Assembly (NCBI GenBank): GCA_965230985.1
Contig: OZ246399.1
Coordinates: forward strand, 310,001-374,000
DNA length: 64,000 nt
DNA from: UBA2211 sp035404185
Lineage (GTDB): Bacteria; Patescibacteriota; Minisyncoccia; Minisyncoccales; Minisyncoccaceae
Direction: 5' to 3'
Under the pieces are notes generated by a model that searched no databases, was not told where the DNA came from, and saw only the letters and a program-made list of their open reading frames with translations. Below, in pieces: positions 9,322 to 18,460 of the stretch. The translations under genes and the position numbers were made by a program. The number at the start of each line of letters is the position of its first letter. Positions within the stretch are counted from its first letter, which is position 1.

Positions 9322-10200
9322 ATGATTGGAAAAGGAATTGAATCATTGATACCTAAAAAAGATACTTCTATTCCCGAAGATAAGATTCGTAAGGATTTTA
9401 TCTTCTGGATTGAGATAGAAAAAATAAAGCCTAATCCTTATCAGCCTCGTAAAGAATTTGATGAGGAAGCTTTAGAGTCTTTGGGAGAATCAATCAAAAA
9501 GTATGGAATACTTCAGCCAATTATAGTTAATAAGATAGAAAAAAAGAGCGATAGAGGAATTACATATGAATATCAGATTGTTGCAGGAGAAAGAAGGTGG
9601 AGGGCAGCTGATAAAATTGGTTTAAAACAGGTTCCAGTAATTATTCGTGAGCAGTCAAACAGAGAAAAATTAGAAATAGCTTTAATTGAAAACGTACAAA
9701 GAAGGAACTTAAATCCAATTGATAAGGCCGAGGCTTTTGACAGACTAAGAGAGGAATTTGGTCTTTTAGAAAAAGAAATTGCTAGAATTGCTGGAACAAG
9801 CAGAGAAGCTATTGCTAACAGCTTAAGAATATTAGCCTTACCAGTAGAAGTTAAAAAAGCTTTAAAAGAGGGAAGCGTATCAGAGGGGCACGCTAGGGCA
9901 TTATTGGGATGTAAAGACGTTAAAATGATTAAAGAGTTATTAGAGGAAATAATAACTAATGGATATTCAGTTAGAGAAACGGAAAGGAGAGTAAAAGAAA
10001 GAAATGCTGGAGCTGGTCCTAAAAGAAGCTTTGTTAAGCAAGTTCCTTTAATGGTTAGCGAGTTTTTAGAAAAGAAAGTTAGACAAATATTAAACTTGGA
10101 AAATATAAAGATTGAGAAGAAAAAAGATAGTATTCAGGTGGTAGTTAATTTCAAGTCAGAAGATGATGTCAACGAATGGCTTAAGAAATTAAGAGGATAA
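9322..10200 (+). CDS. parB: ParB/Spo0J centromere-binding protein
   Basis: Site-specific parS-binding CTPase-family protein that loads the partition complex. N-terminal NPYQPRKEFD, the CTP-binding motif region AGERRWRAADKIG (about 90) and IENVQRRNLNPIDKAEAF are present, then an HTH (EIARIAGTSREAIANSLRIL). The C-terminal dimerisation part is short. At 292 residues it is normal length. It forms a two-gene operon with parA and ends at a hairpin shared with the convergent topA. Confidence 0.95.
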   Translation: MIGKGIESLIPKKDTSIPEDKIRKDFIFWIEIEKIKPNPYQPRKEFDEEALESLGESIKKYGILQPIIVNKIEKKSDRGITYEYQIVAGERRWRAADKIGLKQVPVIIREQSNREKLEIALIENVQRRNLNPIDKAEAFDRLREEFGLLEKEIARIAGTSREAIANSLRILALPVEVKKALKEGSVSEGHARALLGCKDVKMIKELLEEIITNGYSVRETERRVKERNAGAGPKRSFVKQVPLMVSEFLEKKVRQILNLENIKIEKKKDSIQVVVNFKSEDDVNEWLKKLRG

Positions 10201-10213
10201 TATCGCCAATAAG

Positions 10214-10246
10214 AAAACTGCAAGTTGATAATTACTTGCAGTTTTT
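10214..10246. terminator. Bidirectional terminator between parB and topA
   Basis: AAAACTGCAAGT pairs with ACTTGCAGTTTT around an 8-nt loop, with A and T tracts on the two sides so it can stop both convergent genes. Its right arm carries the last codons of topA. Confidence 0.8.
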
Positions 10247-12247
10247 GTTTGAACATTTTATTTTTTTTCCTTTTTCTACCATTAAGGCTCCACATTTAGG
10301 ACACTTTTCTCCGGTTGGTTTATCCCATAAGGCAAAATTACAATCAGGCCAATTGGGACAGCCATAGAATATTTTACCTTTTTTTGTTTTCTTTTGAGTT
10401 ATTTCTCCTTGATTACATTCGGGACAGATGATGCCTGTCTTTTTTGTTTTATCTTCAATATTTTCAGTATGTTTACAATCAGGGAATCCAGTGCAGGCTA
10501 AGAACTTTCCAAATCTTCCTGTTTTAATAGCTAATGGTTTTCCGCATTTAGGACAAACCTTATCAGTAATAACTGGTTCTTCTTTTTTCTTTTCTACTTC
10601 ATTGTATTTATTTTCAAGATTTTCATTAAAGGGAGTATAGAAATCTTTTAAAATAGTTTTCCAGTTTTCGTTCCCTTCAGCGATTTCATCTAGTTCCTTT
10701 TCCATGTTAGCAGTGAATTTAATGTCTACTATTTGAGGAAAATGTTCAACAAGAATTTGATTAACCGTTGTTCCTATTTCTGTGGGTTCAAATCTTCTTT
10801 CTTTGTTTTTCTCAACGTAGTTTCTAGCTTGGATAGTTGAGATAATAGGAGCATAGGTTGATGGTCTTCCGATTTCGTTTTCTTCTAATTCTTTAATTAA
10901 ACTGGCTTCAGTATATCTGGCTGGTGGTTGAGTAAAATGCTGTTCTGGTTTTATATTAACTAAATCAACGTTTTCTTCTTCTTTTAATTGAGGAAGAGTT
11001 TTTTCTTCAAACTTCATCGGATAGACCTTTAAGAATCCATCGAATTTTAAAGTTGATCCATTGCTTTGTAATGTGTAGTTATTGTCTGTTTTAACTTCAA
11101 CTTTAATTGAATCAAAAATAGCTTCAGTCATTTGGGAAGCAACAAATCTATTCCAAATTAGTTTGTATAGTTTTTTGTATTTATCTTCAATCTTTAAACT
11201 GTCAGGTTCATTTTCAATGTTTGTTGGCCTAATAGCTTCATGAGCTTCTTGCGCTCTTCCTTTAGTTTTAAATCTTCTTAATTGATGATAATTATTTCCG
11301 AATTTATTATTAATAAAGTTTTGAGCTGAATGAAGGGCTTGTTCAGAAAGATTCAAAGAATCTGTTCTGTGATAAGTAATTAAACCTTTTTCATATAGAG
11401 TCTGAGCAACACTCATCGTCATTTTAGCTGGATACCTTAATTTTTTTGAACCTTCTTGTTGCAAAGAAGAAGTTGTAAATGGAGGAAGAGGAGTTCTTTT
11501 TGTTTCTTTTTTTTCAATCGAAGCAATTGAATATTTAGCTGCCTCCAGTTCTTTTTTAATATCTTCTCCTTGGTCTTTAGTTTTAATTCCCATTTTGGAA
11601 ATAGCTTTTCCATCTTTCTTGCTTAGAATAGCTTCGAATTGTTCTTTCGACTCTTTTTCCAATAAAGCAGTTATGCTCCAGTATTCTTCTGGCTTAAAGT
11701 TTTTGATTTCATTTTCTCTATCAACTATTAATCTAACTGCAACCGATTGAACTCTTCCAGCAGAAAGGCCTCTCATTACTTTTTTCCAAAGGAATGGGGA
11801 AAGTTTGTATCCTACAATTCTATCCAAAACTCTTCTTGCTTGTTGTGCATCAGCTAAATCAAGATTTAATTCAGTTGGATTTTTTAAAGCCTCTTCAATA
11901 GCTGGTTTGGTAATTTCGTGGAAAGATATTCTTTTATACTTATCTTTATCTAATTTTAGAACTTCAATTAAGTGCCAAGCGATAGCTTCTCCTTCTCGAT
12001 CAGGATCGGTAGCGACATATACCGTATCAGCTTTTTCTACTTCTTTTTTGAGAAGGTTAACATTTTTTCTGGCTTTAGTTGGAATAACATATTTAACCTC
12101 AAAGTCTTTTTCTACATCAACACCCAGGGTGCTTTTTGGTAAATCTCTAATGTGTCCATATGAAGAAAGGACGCTTGTTTCGGCGCCTAAGAATTTTTTA
12201 ATCGTATTAGCTTTGGTTGGACTTTCAACAATTATTAATGATTTCAT
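10232..12247 (-). CDS. topA: DNA topoisomerase I
   Basis: Relaxes negative supercoils by single-strand cleavage. The Toprim domain starts LIIVESPTKANTIKKFLG with catalytic Glu9, and the acidic triad region ATDPDREGEAIAWHL is near residue 110. The catalytic tyrosine lies in ITYHRTDS near residue 291. The C-terminus holds three Cys4 zinc ribbons (CPKCGKP..., CPECNQG..., CPKCGAL...CSNKNC). At 671 residues it is compact but complete. The stop codon is embedded in the shared terminator stem. Confidence 0.95.
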   Translation of the reverse strand: MKSLIIVESPTKANTIKKFLGAETSVLSSYGHIRDLPKSTLGVDVEKDFEVKYVIPTKARKNVNLLKKEVEKADTVYVATDPDREGEAIAWHLIEVLKLDKDKYKRISFHEITKPAIEEALKNPTELNLDLADAQQARRVLDRIVGYKLSPFLWKKVMRGLSAGRVQSVAVRLIVDRENEIKNFKPEEYWSITALLEKESKEQFEAILSKKDGKAISKMGIKTKDQGEDIKKELEAAKYSIASIEKKETKRTPLPPFTTSSLQQEGSKKLRYPAKMTMSVAQTLYEKGLITYHRTDSLNLSEQALHSAQNFINNKFGNNYHQLRRFKTKGRAQEAHEAIRPTNIENEPDSLKIEDKYKKLYKLIWNRFVASQMTEAIFDSIKVEVKTDNNYTLQSNGSTLKFDGFLKVYPMKFEEKTLPQLKEEENVDLVNIKPEQHFTQPPARYTEASLIKELEENEIGRPSTYAPIISTIQARNYVEKNKERRFEPTEIGTTVNQILVEHFPQIVDIKFTANMEKELDEIAEGNENWKTILKDFYTPFNENLENKYNEVEKKKEEPVITDKVCPKCGKPLAIKTGRFGKFLACTGFPDCKHTENIEDKTKKTGIICPECNQGEITQKKTKKGKIFYGCPNWPDCNFALWDKPTGEKCPKCGALMVEKGKKIKCSNKNCK

Positions 12248-12272
12248 GTATTTTTCATATCATTTTTAAAAC

Positions 12273-12884
12273 TTAAAGGCAAATATCATTGGCTGATAAA
12301 ACTGGAATTGCTCCGCTTAAAATTAAATAATCGGTTCCTTCAGAACCAGGAACAGCGTAAATTGTTTTTCCTTGTTCTTGTGCATATTTTACTGTATGCA
12401 TAGTGCCTGATTTTATTTGTGTTTCAATTACTAAAACAGCGGATGATAAACCGGCGGTAAGTCTATTTCTTTGAATGAAAGAAAATTTAGTTGGTCTGGT
12501 CTTGCTTGGATATTCAGAAATTAAAAGTCCTCCTCTTTCTAGAATTTTTTTAGATAGATTTTCATTTTCTTTAGGGTAGATTCTTTCAATTCCAGAAGGG
12601 AGAATAGCAATAGTTGATTTATTAGATTTTAAAGCTGATAAATGTGCGAAGGTATCAATTCCTCTAGCGAGACCAGAAACAATAACAAAATCTTGTGGCA
12701 AGTTTTTGATAATTCGTAAACAGATATTTTTATTTTGATTTAAACAATTTCTTGAGCCAATTACGGCTAGGCAGGGTTGATTCCAGATAATATGTCCTTT
12801 GTAATAGATATTTTTAGGAGGATTTTTTATTTCCCTTAATTTCTTTGGATATTTTTTATCTTCAAAAGAAATTATTCCCTCCAT
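12273..12884 (-). CDS. dprA: DprA/Smf-family protein, minimal
   Basis: DNA-processing protein that loads RecA on incoming single strands during transformation. The Rossmann-like core is clear: IGSRNCL, SGLARGIDTFAHLSAL, LPSGIERIYPKENENL, RNRLTAGLSSAVLVIE and the GSGTMHT loop. At 203 residues it lacks both the N-terminal SAM-like domain and the C-terminal winged helix of longer homologues (about 360 residues). The start overlaps the upstream SGNH gene by 13 nt. A comEC gene at 23255-24697 supports a DNA-uptake role. Confidence 0.85.
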   Translation of the reverse strand: MEGIISFEDKKYPKKLREIKNPPKNIYYKGHIIWNQPCLAVIGSRNCLNQNKNICLRIIKNLPQDFVIVSGLARGIDTFAHLSALKSNKSTIAILPSGIERIYPKENENLSKKILERGGLLISEYPSKTRPTKFSFIQRNRLTAGLSSAVLVIETQIKSGTMHTVKYAQEQGKTIYAVPGSEGTDYLILSGAIPVLSANDICL

Positions 12885-13462
12885 ATTGATTCAATTGCAT
12901 TTTTTATTATTCCGAACATCTTTTGATGTCCGATTGAACTTGGATGCAATCCATCACATAAATCATCATCGTTTATTAATAATCCTAGCATTTCAATAAA
13001 CATTAAATCATTATCTTCGCAAAAAGATCTGATAGCCTCATCGTATTCTCCAATACTTTGATTGTTATATGATTTACCGGTTTCGCTTGGGAAATAAGGA
13101 TTAGTTTTGGTTTCATCTACATTAGTTAAACCGATGAATATAATTTTATCAGTGAATTGTTTTGCTTTATCTGTAAGAGAGGCTAGATTGTTACGAAATT
13201 TTTCTAAATTTACGGGCTTATTTTCTTTTATGCTTAATGAGTCATTTATTCCGATGGCAAAGATGATAATATCTGGTTTTCTAGCTTCTGTCTCAACAGC
13301 AAATCTTTTAAGTAGTTCTTCGGTGGTATCTCCAGATATTCCAAGATTGTAAACATCAATGTCTTCAGTCATTAAATAATTTTTTAATCGATCAGCCCAT
13401 CCTCCTTTTTCGTAGTCGCTGGCTCCCCAAGCTATGCTGTCTCCAAATATACAAATTGTCAT
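12872..13462 (-). CDS. SGNH/GDSL-family hydrolase
   Basis: Likely esterase or lipase acting on an unknown ester. Block I FGDSIAWG carries Ser8 as the nucleophile, the block II Gly is in LGISGDTTEELL, block III is FAIGINDS and block V DGLHPSSIGH supplies the Asp-His pair. No signal peptide is seen, so it is probably cytoplasmic. Overlaps pth by 4 nt and dprA by 13 nt, forming a three-gene minus-strand operon. Confidence 0.85.
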   Translation of the reverse strand: MTICIFGDSIAWGASDYEKGGWADRLKNYLMTEDIDVYNLGISGDTTEELLKRFAVETEARKPDIIIFAIGINDSLSIKENKPVNLEKFRNNLASLTDKAKQFTDKIIFIGLTNVDETKTNPYFPSETGKSYNNQSIGEYDEAIRSFCEDNDLMFIEMLGLLINDDDLCDGLHPSSIGHQKMFGIIKNAIESIWRE

Positions 13463-13998
13463 ACAATTAAATCAATAATTTCATTAATTATTAATTCAGC
13501 CGCTTTTTCTATGACTCCCATAGCAATAATTTCTTCTGCTTTGCTGAAGTTTTTTAAAACCACGTCTTCAAGAGAATTATTTTTAAATGATGGATCATCA
13601 GAAGCAATGCCCAATTTTAATCTTTTGAATTCATTAGTTTTCAATTCATCGATAATTGATCTAACTCCATTGTGTCCAGCGGCGCTTCTTCCCTCAACCT
13701 CTTTTATTTCTCCTAAATTAGTTTCGGCATCATCATGAATGACAATTATATCTTTAGGCGATATCTTATAGTAAGAAGCAATGCTTTTTATCGCTTTACC
13801 AGATTGATTCATATATGTCTGAGGCTTGACCAAAAGAACTTCTCCTTTTTTTGAAATCAAAGCATTGTGTTCTTTTTCCAATTTAAATTCAGGAAAGCTA
13901 CACTTTCTTTGAATTTCATCAACAACCATGAAGCCATAGTTGTGCCTGGTTTTCTCATATTCAGGCCCGTAGTTTCCTAGACCAGTAATTAATTTCAT
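13459..13998 (-). CDS. pth: Peptidyl-tRNA hydrolase
   Basis: Recycles peptidyl-tRNA released from stalled ribosomes. Motifs GLGNYGPEYEKTRHNYGF (catalytic His18), KPQTYMNQSG and HDDAETNLGEIK, and the GHNGVRSI motif are present. At 179 residues it is slightly short. The usual GLGNPG has Tyr in place of Pro here. First gene of the operon with the SGNH hydrolase and dprA. Confidence 0.93.
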   Translation of the reverse strand: MKLITGLGNYGPEYEKTRHNYGFMVVDEIQRKCSFPEFKLEKEHNALISKKGEVLLVKPQTYMNQSGKAIKSIASYYKISPKDIIVIHDDAETNLGEIKEVEGRSAAGHNGVRSIIDELKTNEFKRLKLGIASDDPSFKNNSLEDVVLKNFSKAEEIIAMGVIEKAAELIINEIIDLIV

Positions 13999-14004
13999 AT
14001 ACCT

Positions 14005-14033
14005 ATTATATGTATTTTTGAGAAAATAGTAAA
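14005..14033 (-). promoter_or_regulatory. pth operon promoter
   Basis: On the minus strand TTTACT (14028-14033) and TATAAT (14005-14010) are separated by 17 bp. The -10 ends 6 nt before the pth ATG, implying a leaderless mRNA. Confidence 0.7.
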
Positions 14034-14035
14034 CC

Positions 14036-14064
14036 TTGCTTAAAAATTACTTTTCCCTTATAAT
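14036..14064 (+). promoter_or_regulatory. lepB promoter
   Basis: TTGCTT (14036-14041), 17 bp, TATAAT (14059-14064), then 9 nt to the lepB ATG. It is back to back with the pth promoter. Confidence 0.75.
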
Positions 14065-14073
14065 AGTCTTATT

Positions 14074-14649
14074 ATGGAATCAAGAGAAGTTTTTACCTTT
14101 CTATTAGACTCTTTAAAGATACTATTAATTGCTTTAGCAATAGTTATTCCCATAAGAATGCTGTTATTTCAGCCTTTTATGGTAAAGGGGTCTTCAATGG
14201 AGCCTAATTATCATTCAGGTGATTATTTAATTATCGATGAATTATCGTATAAACTAAGAGAACCTCAAAGAGGAGAGGTTATTGTTTTTAAATATCCATT
14301 GAATCCTTCATACAGATATATTAAGAGAATTATTGGATTACCAGGCGAAACAATAGAAATAAAGAATGGAGAAGTATTTGTTGGTAATAATAATGGAGAA
14401 TTTAAAAAAGTTGATGAAAGTTTGTATCTTTCTACCAAGGTTCAAGAAGAATGGAAAAGTACTAATTATAATCCATTAACCTTGAAAGCAAATGAATATT
14501 TTGTAATGGGAGATAATAGAAATAATTCTTCTGATTCAAGAGTGTGGGGAGTTCTTCCTGCAAACAACATAACAGGGAGAGTATTATTAAGACTTTCTCC
14601 TTATGAAATATTAGTTAACACTTTAAGTCAAAATGCGACAACAAATTAA
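14074..14649 (+). CDS. lepB: Signal peptidase I
   Basis: Membrane protease that removes signal peptides from secreted proteins. One transmembrane segment at about 12-32 is followed by the catalytic Ser in VKGSSMEPNYHSGDYLI and the general-base Lys in YRYIKRIIGLPGE. Box E GDNRNNSSDSRVWG is present. At 191 residues it is typical of Gram-positive or CPR-type enzymes. It starts the operon with hisS, rpsU and yqeY. Confidence 0.95.
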   Translation: MESREVFTFLLDSLKILLIALAIVIPIRMLLFQPFMVKGSSMEPNYHSGDYLIIDELSYKLREPQRGEVIVFKYPLNPSYRYIKRIIGLPGETIEIKNGEVFVGNNNGEFKKVDESLYLSTKVQEEWKSTNYNPLTLKANEYFVMGDNRNNSSDSRVWGVLPANNITGRVLLRLSPYEILVNTLSQNATTN

Positions 14650-14652
14650 AAT

Positions 14653-15936
14653 ATGAGTAAACCAAAATTTCAAACGGTAACAGGAATGCACGATATTCTT
14701 CCTCAAGACCAAGCGTATTATGAAAAAATACAGGAGGCAGCGAAGAAGGTTTTTTCGTTCTATGATTTTGAAAAAATAGACACTCCTATTCTAGAAGATG
14801 CTAATTTATTTATTAAAAGCGTGGGAGAGAACACTGATATTGTTGAAAAAGAAATGTTTACTTTAAAAACTAAAGGTAAGGATTCTTTAGTTTTAAGACC
14901 AGAAGGAACAGCCTCGATAATGAGAGCATATCTTGAACATGGTTTTCTTTCTTTACCCCAACCGGTCAGACTTTGGTATTATGGACCATTTTTTAGATAT
15001 GAAAAACCTCAAGCAGGAAGATATAGACAATTTAATCAATTTGGAGTAGAAATTATCGGAGAAGCAGATCCAATCGTTGATGTTCAAACTATTTTAGTAA
15101 TGTATAGTGTTCTTAATGATTTAGGATTAAAAGGATTAATGGTTAAAGTTAATTCAATTGGAGACGATAATTGCCGTCCTTTATACAGAAAAGCTTTGGT
15201 TAAGTATTTAAGAGAAAAGAAATCAGGATTATGTTCTGATTGTCAAAAAAGAATGAAAGTTAATCCTTTGAGGGTTTTAGACTGCAAGAATGAAAAATGC
15301 CAAGAAGTATTGTCTTCAGCTCCTCAAAGCGTTGATTATTTATGTGAGGGATGCAAAAAACATTTGAAAGATGTCTTAGAATATCTAGATGAATTGAAAG
15401 TTCCTTATTGTTTAGATAGTCGTCTTGTTCGTGGGCTTGATTATTATACAAGAACCGTTTTTGAGATAGAATCCACAAAAGCAGGAGAAAATACGGGGGG
15501 AGTCTTGGCAGGAGGGGGAAGATATGATAACTTATCAAAGATGCTCGGAGGAGGAGAAACACCTGCTTGCGGAGCGGCTGCAGGAGTAGAAAGGATTATC
15601 GCGGAAATGAAAGAGAATAAAGCGAGAGTCAGCTTTTCTTCAGTTCCTGAAATATTTTTTGCTCAGATCGGACCTTTGGCCAAAAAGAAAAGTTTACCTA
15701 TTTTAGAAGATTTAAGAAAAGCTGGAATTAAGGTAGGAGAAGCTTTTGGAAAAGACGCTTTAAAGGCCCAATTAGGAAAAGCGAGTAGGTTGGGCTCTAA
15801 AGTAGTTTTAATTTTAGGACAAAGAGAAGCCTTAAATAATATGATATTGGTAAGGAATATGCAGACAGCTAAACAGGTCGAAGTAAAACAAGAAGACATT
15901 ATAAAAGAAGTTAAGAATATATTAAAAGAAAAATAG
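14653..15936 (+). CDS. hisS: Histidyl-tRNA synthetase
   Basis: Class II synthetase. Motif 1 region at about residues 40-70, motif 2 FFRYEKPQAGRYRQF near 115, the histidine signature LVRGLDYYTRTVFE near 258 and motif 3 AAAGVERIIAEM are present. The C-terminal anticodon-binding domain (about 335-427) is intact. A four-cysteine insertion (CSDCQKR...CKNEKC plus CEGCKK) around residue 195-235 suggests a zinc site. Normal length. Follows lepB after 3 bp. Confidence 0.96.
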   Translation: MSKPKFQTVTGMHDILPQDQAYYEKIQEAAKKVFSFYDFEKIDTPILEDANLFIKSVGENTDIVEKEMFTLKTKGKDSLVLRPEGTASIMRAYLEHGFLSLPQPVRLWYYGPFFRYEKPQAGRYRQFNQFGVEIIGEADPIVDVQTILVMYSVLNDLGLKGLMVKVNSIGDDNCRPLYRKALVKYLREKKSGLCSDCQKRMKVNPLRVLDCKNEKCQEVLSSAPQSVDYLCEGCKKHLKDVLEYLDELKVPYCLDSRLVRGLDYYTRTVFEIESTKAGENTGGVLAGGGRYDNLSKMLGGGETPACGAAAGVERIIAEMKENKARVSFSSVPEIFFAQIGPLAKKKSLPILEDLRKAGIKVGEAFGKDALKAQLGKASRLGSKVVLILGQREALNNMILVRNMQTAKQVEVKQEDIIKEVKNILKEK

Positions 15937-15937
15937 T

Positions 15938-16159
15938 ATGAAGATACAGAAGCAATTAAGAGAAACTTCTCAATCTTTAGTGTATCGCTTTACAAAAGCC
16001 GTTCAAAAAAGTGGTGTCTTGGTTGAAGCTAGAAAAAGAAGATTCACCAAAAGAACAAAAAGCGAAAACATGCAAAGAAGAGCTGCCCTAGTTAAGGTAG
16101 AAAAAAAGAAGGAGTTTGATAAAGCCAAAAAATTGGGCAAAACCATAAATAAAAAATAA
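15938..16159 (+). CDS. rpsU: Small ribosomal subunit protein bS21
   Basis: Basic 73-residue protein of the 30S subunit. The core LVYRFTKAVQKSGVLVEARKRR matches the bS21 helix, followed by a Lys/Arg-rich tail. The adjacent yqeY gene is a classic partner of rpsU, which strengthens the call. One base separates it from hisS. Confidence 0.85.
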   Translation: MKIQKQLRETSQSLVYRFTKAVQKSGVLVEARKRRFTKRTKSENMQRRAALVKVEKKKEFDKAKKLGKTINKK

Positions 16160-16160
16160 T

Positions 16161-16658
16161 ATGATCGTTGAAGAAATTAAAAAAGATTTAATTTCTGCGC
16201 TAAAAGAAAAAAATGAACTAGCCGTCTCTACCTTGAGAATGGTAACTTCTTCTATCTTTAATAAAGAAATGGAAAAGAGAGTTAAAGTTTTAGAAGTTGA
16301 ACCAAATTTAAGCGAAGAACAAATAAAAGAGAGGGTTAAATTAACAGACGAAGAAGTGATAGAAGTTCTTTCTTCTGAAGTTAAAAAAAGAAGAGATAGT
16401 ATTAGTCAATTTGAGCAGGGAGGTAGAACTGATTTGATTGAAAAAGAGAAGAGCGAGTTAGAAGTTTTAAAAAAATATCTTCCGAAAGAGTTGACAGAGG
16501 ATGAGATTAGAAAAATTATTAAAGATTCGATTGCCAAAACAGGAGCAACGACAATGAAAGATATCGGAATTGTAATGAAAGAAGTTTCTCCACAGACAAA
16601 AGGCAAAGCAGATGGAAACATTGTGGCGAAGATTGTGAGAGAAGAGTTAGGAAATTAA
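16161..16658 (+). CDS. yqeY: GatB/YqeY domain protein
   Basis: Family related to the tRNA-binding tail of the GatB amidotransferase subunit. Its exact role is not settled. Typical features are the N-terminal helix IKKDLISALKEKNELAVSTL, the central EVKKRRDSISQFEQGGR and the C-terminal Yqey fold LKKYLPKELTEDEI...MKDIGIVMKEV. At 165 residues it is slightly longer than usual because of an insert at about 45-60. It closes the lepB-hisS-rpsU operon. Confidence 0.9.
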   Translation: MIVEEIKKDLISALKEKNELAVSTLRMVTSSIFNKEMEKRVKVLEVEPNLSEEQIKERVKLTDEEVIEVLSSEVKKRRDSISQFEQGGRTDLIEKEKSELEVLKKYLPKELTEDEIRKIIKDSIAKTGATTMKDIGIVMKEVSPQTKGKADGNIVAKIVREELGN

Positions 16659-16663
16659 TTACA

Positions 16664-16687
16664 AGCCGCTTAAAAAGCGGTTTTTTC
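16664..16687 (+). terminator. Terminator after yqeY
   Basis: CCGCTT/AAGCGG stem followed by six T. A second hairpin follows immediately. Confidence 0.85.
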
Positions 16688-16694
16688 ATACTTT

Positions 16695-16718
16695 AAAGGC
16701 CTTAAACGGGCCTTTTTT
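16695..16718 (+). terminator. Second tandem terminator after yqeY
   Basis: AAAGGCC/GGGCCTTT-type stem followed by a T tract, 8 bp after the first hairpin. Confidence 0.75.
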
Positions 16719-16726
16719 GGCTAAAC

Positions 16727-16755
16727 TTGCAATAACCTTCTTAATTTAGTAAAAT
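16727..16755 (+). promoter_or_regulatory. ybeY-ftsAZ promoter
   Basis: TTGCAA (16727-16732), 17 bp, TAAAAT (16750-16755), then 13 nt to the ybeY ATG. Confidence 0.7.
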
Positions 16756-16768
16756 AGAGAAAAAGCAA

Positions 16769-17173
16769 ATGATAGAAATAAACAATCTTTCGAAGAATTA
16801 TAAAAAGATAGACAAAGTTTTTTTGAAAAAAGTTGCTGAGAAAGTTCTGAGAGGAGAAAAGAATAAAAAAAAGATAGAATTGTCTATTGCTATTGTTAAT
16901 CCGGAAGAAATTAAAAAATTAAATAAGAAATATAGAAATATTAACAAGCCAACCGATGTTCTTTCGTTCGGAGAAATAGGCGAAGACATTTCAGAAGTAG
17001 TTATTTGTCCTGAAGAAGTAGAAAAGAATGGAAAAGATTTTAAAAAAGAGTTAACATTAGTTTTAATTCATGGGATCCTTCATCTTTTCAAATACGATCA
17101 TGAGAAGACAAAGAAAGAGGCGGAGAAAATGTTTCAAAAACAAGAAGAATATTTTTCTAAGATTAAATTTTAA
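16769..17173 (+). CDS. ybeY: Endoribonuclease YbeY
   Basis: Single-strand endoribonuclease for 16S rRNA 3'-end maturation and ribosome quality control. The zinc site HGILHLFKYDH matches the family H-x3-H-x5-H pattern near residue 95. NKPTDVLSF is the conserved upstream strand. At 134 residues it is normal. It is followed after 13 bp by ftsA. Confidence 0.93.
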   Translation: MIEINNLSKNYKKIDKVFLKKVAEKVLRGEKNKKKIELSIAIVNPEEIKKLNKKYRNINKPTDVLSFGEIGEDISEVVICPEEVEKNGKDFKKELTLVLIHGILHLFKYDHEKTKKEAEKMFQKQEEYFSKIKF

Positions 17174-17186
17174 TTAAATAAGCAAC

Positions 17187-18455
17187 ATGTCTAGAAAAAA
17201 AATAATTACTGGATTAGATATTGGAACGAACACAATAAAGATTTTGGGAGTTAAAAAAGATTCTGAATCTGAGCCAGAAGTTTTATTCTTTGAAAAAATA
17301 GATTCATTTGGGGTCCAAAAAGGAAGAGTTAAAGATTCAAATGAAGTTGCGAAGAGAGTAGCAGAACTTATTGAAAAAGTTGAAAGAAAACATAATTGCA
17401 GAATAGATAATATTTTTGTAAATATTAATGGAACCAAGCTTCAGCTTGTTCCGAGTCATGCTTTAGTTTCTGTGGGAAGAGCTGATCAAAAAGTTTCTTT
17501 GGAAGACATTGAAAGGATTAATGATGAAGTTAAGATGATTAATCTTCAATCTAGCAATAAAACTATTCTTGAAGTGTTTCCTCGAGAATGGATTTTAGAT
17601 GGAGAAAAAGAGATAAGAAATCCATTAGGATTGCAAGGCGTAAGATTAGAATTAGATGCTTTACTTTTATCTTCTTTTAATTCAGATATTGAGGGAATTA
17701 TTGACTCCGTAGAAGCAGTTGATTTAGAAGATGAAAATATTATTCCAGGACTAATAGCTGATGCTAATGCTGTTTTAACACCCAATCAGAAAGAATTAGG
17801 GGTGGCTTTGATTAATATTGGAGCTGGAACTTCTGGTGTCGCTGTTTTCGAAGAAGATAGGCTTTTGAATATGACTGTTTTTCCTATTGGCTCAGCAAAT
17901 ATCACCAATGATATTGCCATAGGATTTAAAACAGAAATAGAGATAGCAGAACGTATTAAAAAGCAGTATGGTTCTTGTTTGTCTAGCGATGTAAAAAAGA
18001 AGATAGATTTTAATCTTTCTGCAAATGACGAAGAAGAGGATGATGAAGAAGATATTTTAGGTAAAAAAAAGAAAGTGGTAAAGAAAAAACCTAAAAACGT
18101 ATTATCTTTTTCTGAAAAAGAACTAAGTAAAATAATTGAAGCTAGGGTTTCTGAAATATTTGAATTAGCTGATAAAGAAATCAAGAAAGTTTCCAAACAA
18201 GGACTATTACCAGGAGGAATAGTTTTAACGGGAGGAGGAAGTAAGTTACCTGGCATTGTTGATTTAGCTAAAAAAGAATTTAAGCTTCCTTGCAGAATTG
18301 GATATTGCAATAGTTTAAAAGGATTAGAAAAAGATAGTTCTTTGTCTACCGTTTGCGGATTGGTTATAAGTAAAATTGACAAAGAAGTTTCTCATTCAGG
18401 AGGTGGTGGAATTGGGAAAAAAATTAAAGGGTTTTTTGAAAACTTTATTCCTTAA
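17187..18455 (+). CDS. ftsA: Cell division protein FtsA
   Basis: Actin-like ATPase that tethers FtsZ to the membrane. Phosphate-1 motif TGLDIGTNTIKILG lies at the N-terminus, GVALINIGAGTSGVAVF is phosphate 2 and GGIVLTGGGSKLPG is the adenosine motif. The C-terminal KIKGFFENFIP is an amphipathic helix suited to membrane binding. A charged insert at about residues 275-305 (acidic run, then lysine run) is not usual in FtsA. At 422 residues it is normal. ftsZ follows after 5 bp. Confidence 0.93.
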   Translation: MSRKKIITGLDIGTNTIKILGVKKDSESEPEVLFFEKIDSFGVQKGRVKDSNEVAKRVAELIEKVERKHNCRIDNIFVNINGTKLQLVPSHALVSVGRADQKVSLEDIERINDEVKMINLQSSNKTILEVFPREWILDGEKEIRNPLGLQGVRLELDALLLSSFNSDIEGIIDSVEAVDLEDENIIPGLIADANAVLTPNQKELGVALINIGAGTSGVAVFEEDRLLNMTVFPIGSANITNDIAIGFKTEIEIAERIKKQYGSCLSSDVKKKIDFNLSANDEEEDDEEDILGKKKKVVKKKPKNVLSFSEKELSKIIEARVSEIFELADKEIKKVSKQGLLPGGIVLTGGGSKLPGIVDLAKKEFKLPCRIGYCNSLKGLEKDSSLSTVCGLVISKIDKEVSHSGGGGIGKKIKGFFENFIP

Positions 18456-18460
18456 AATAT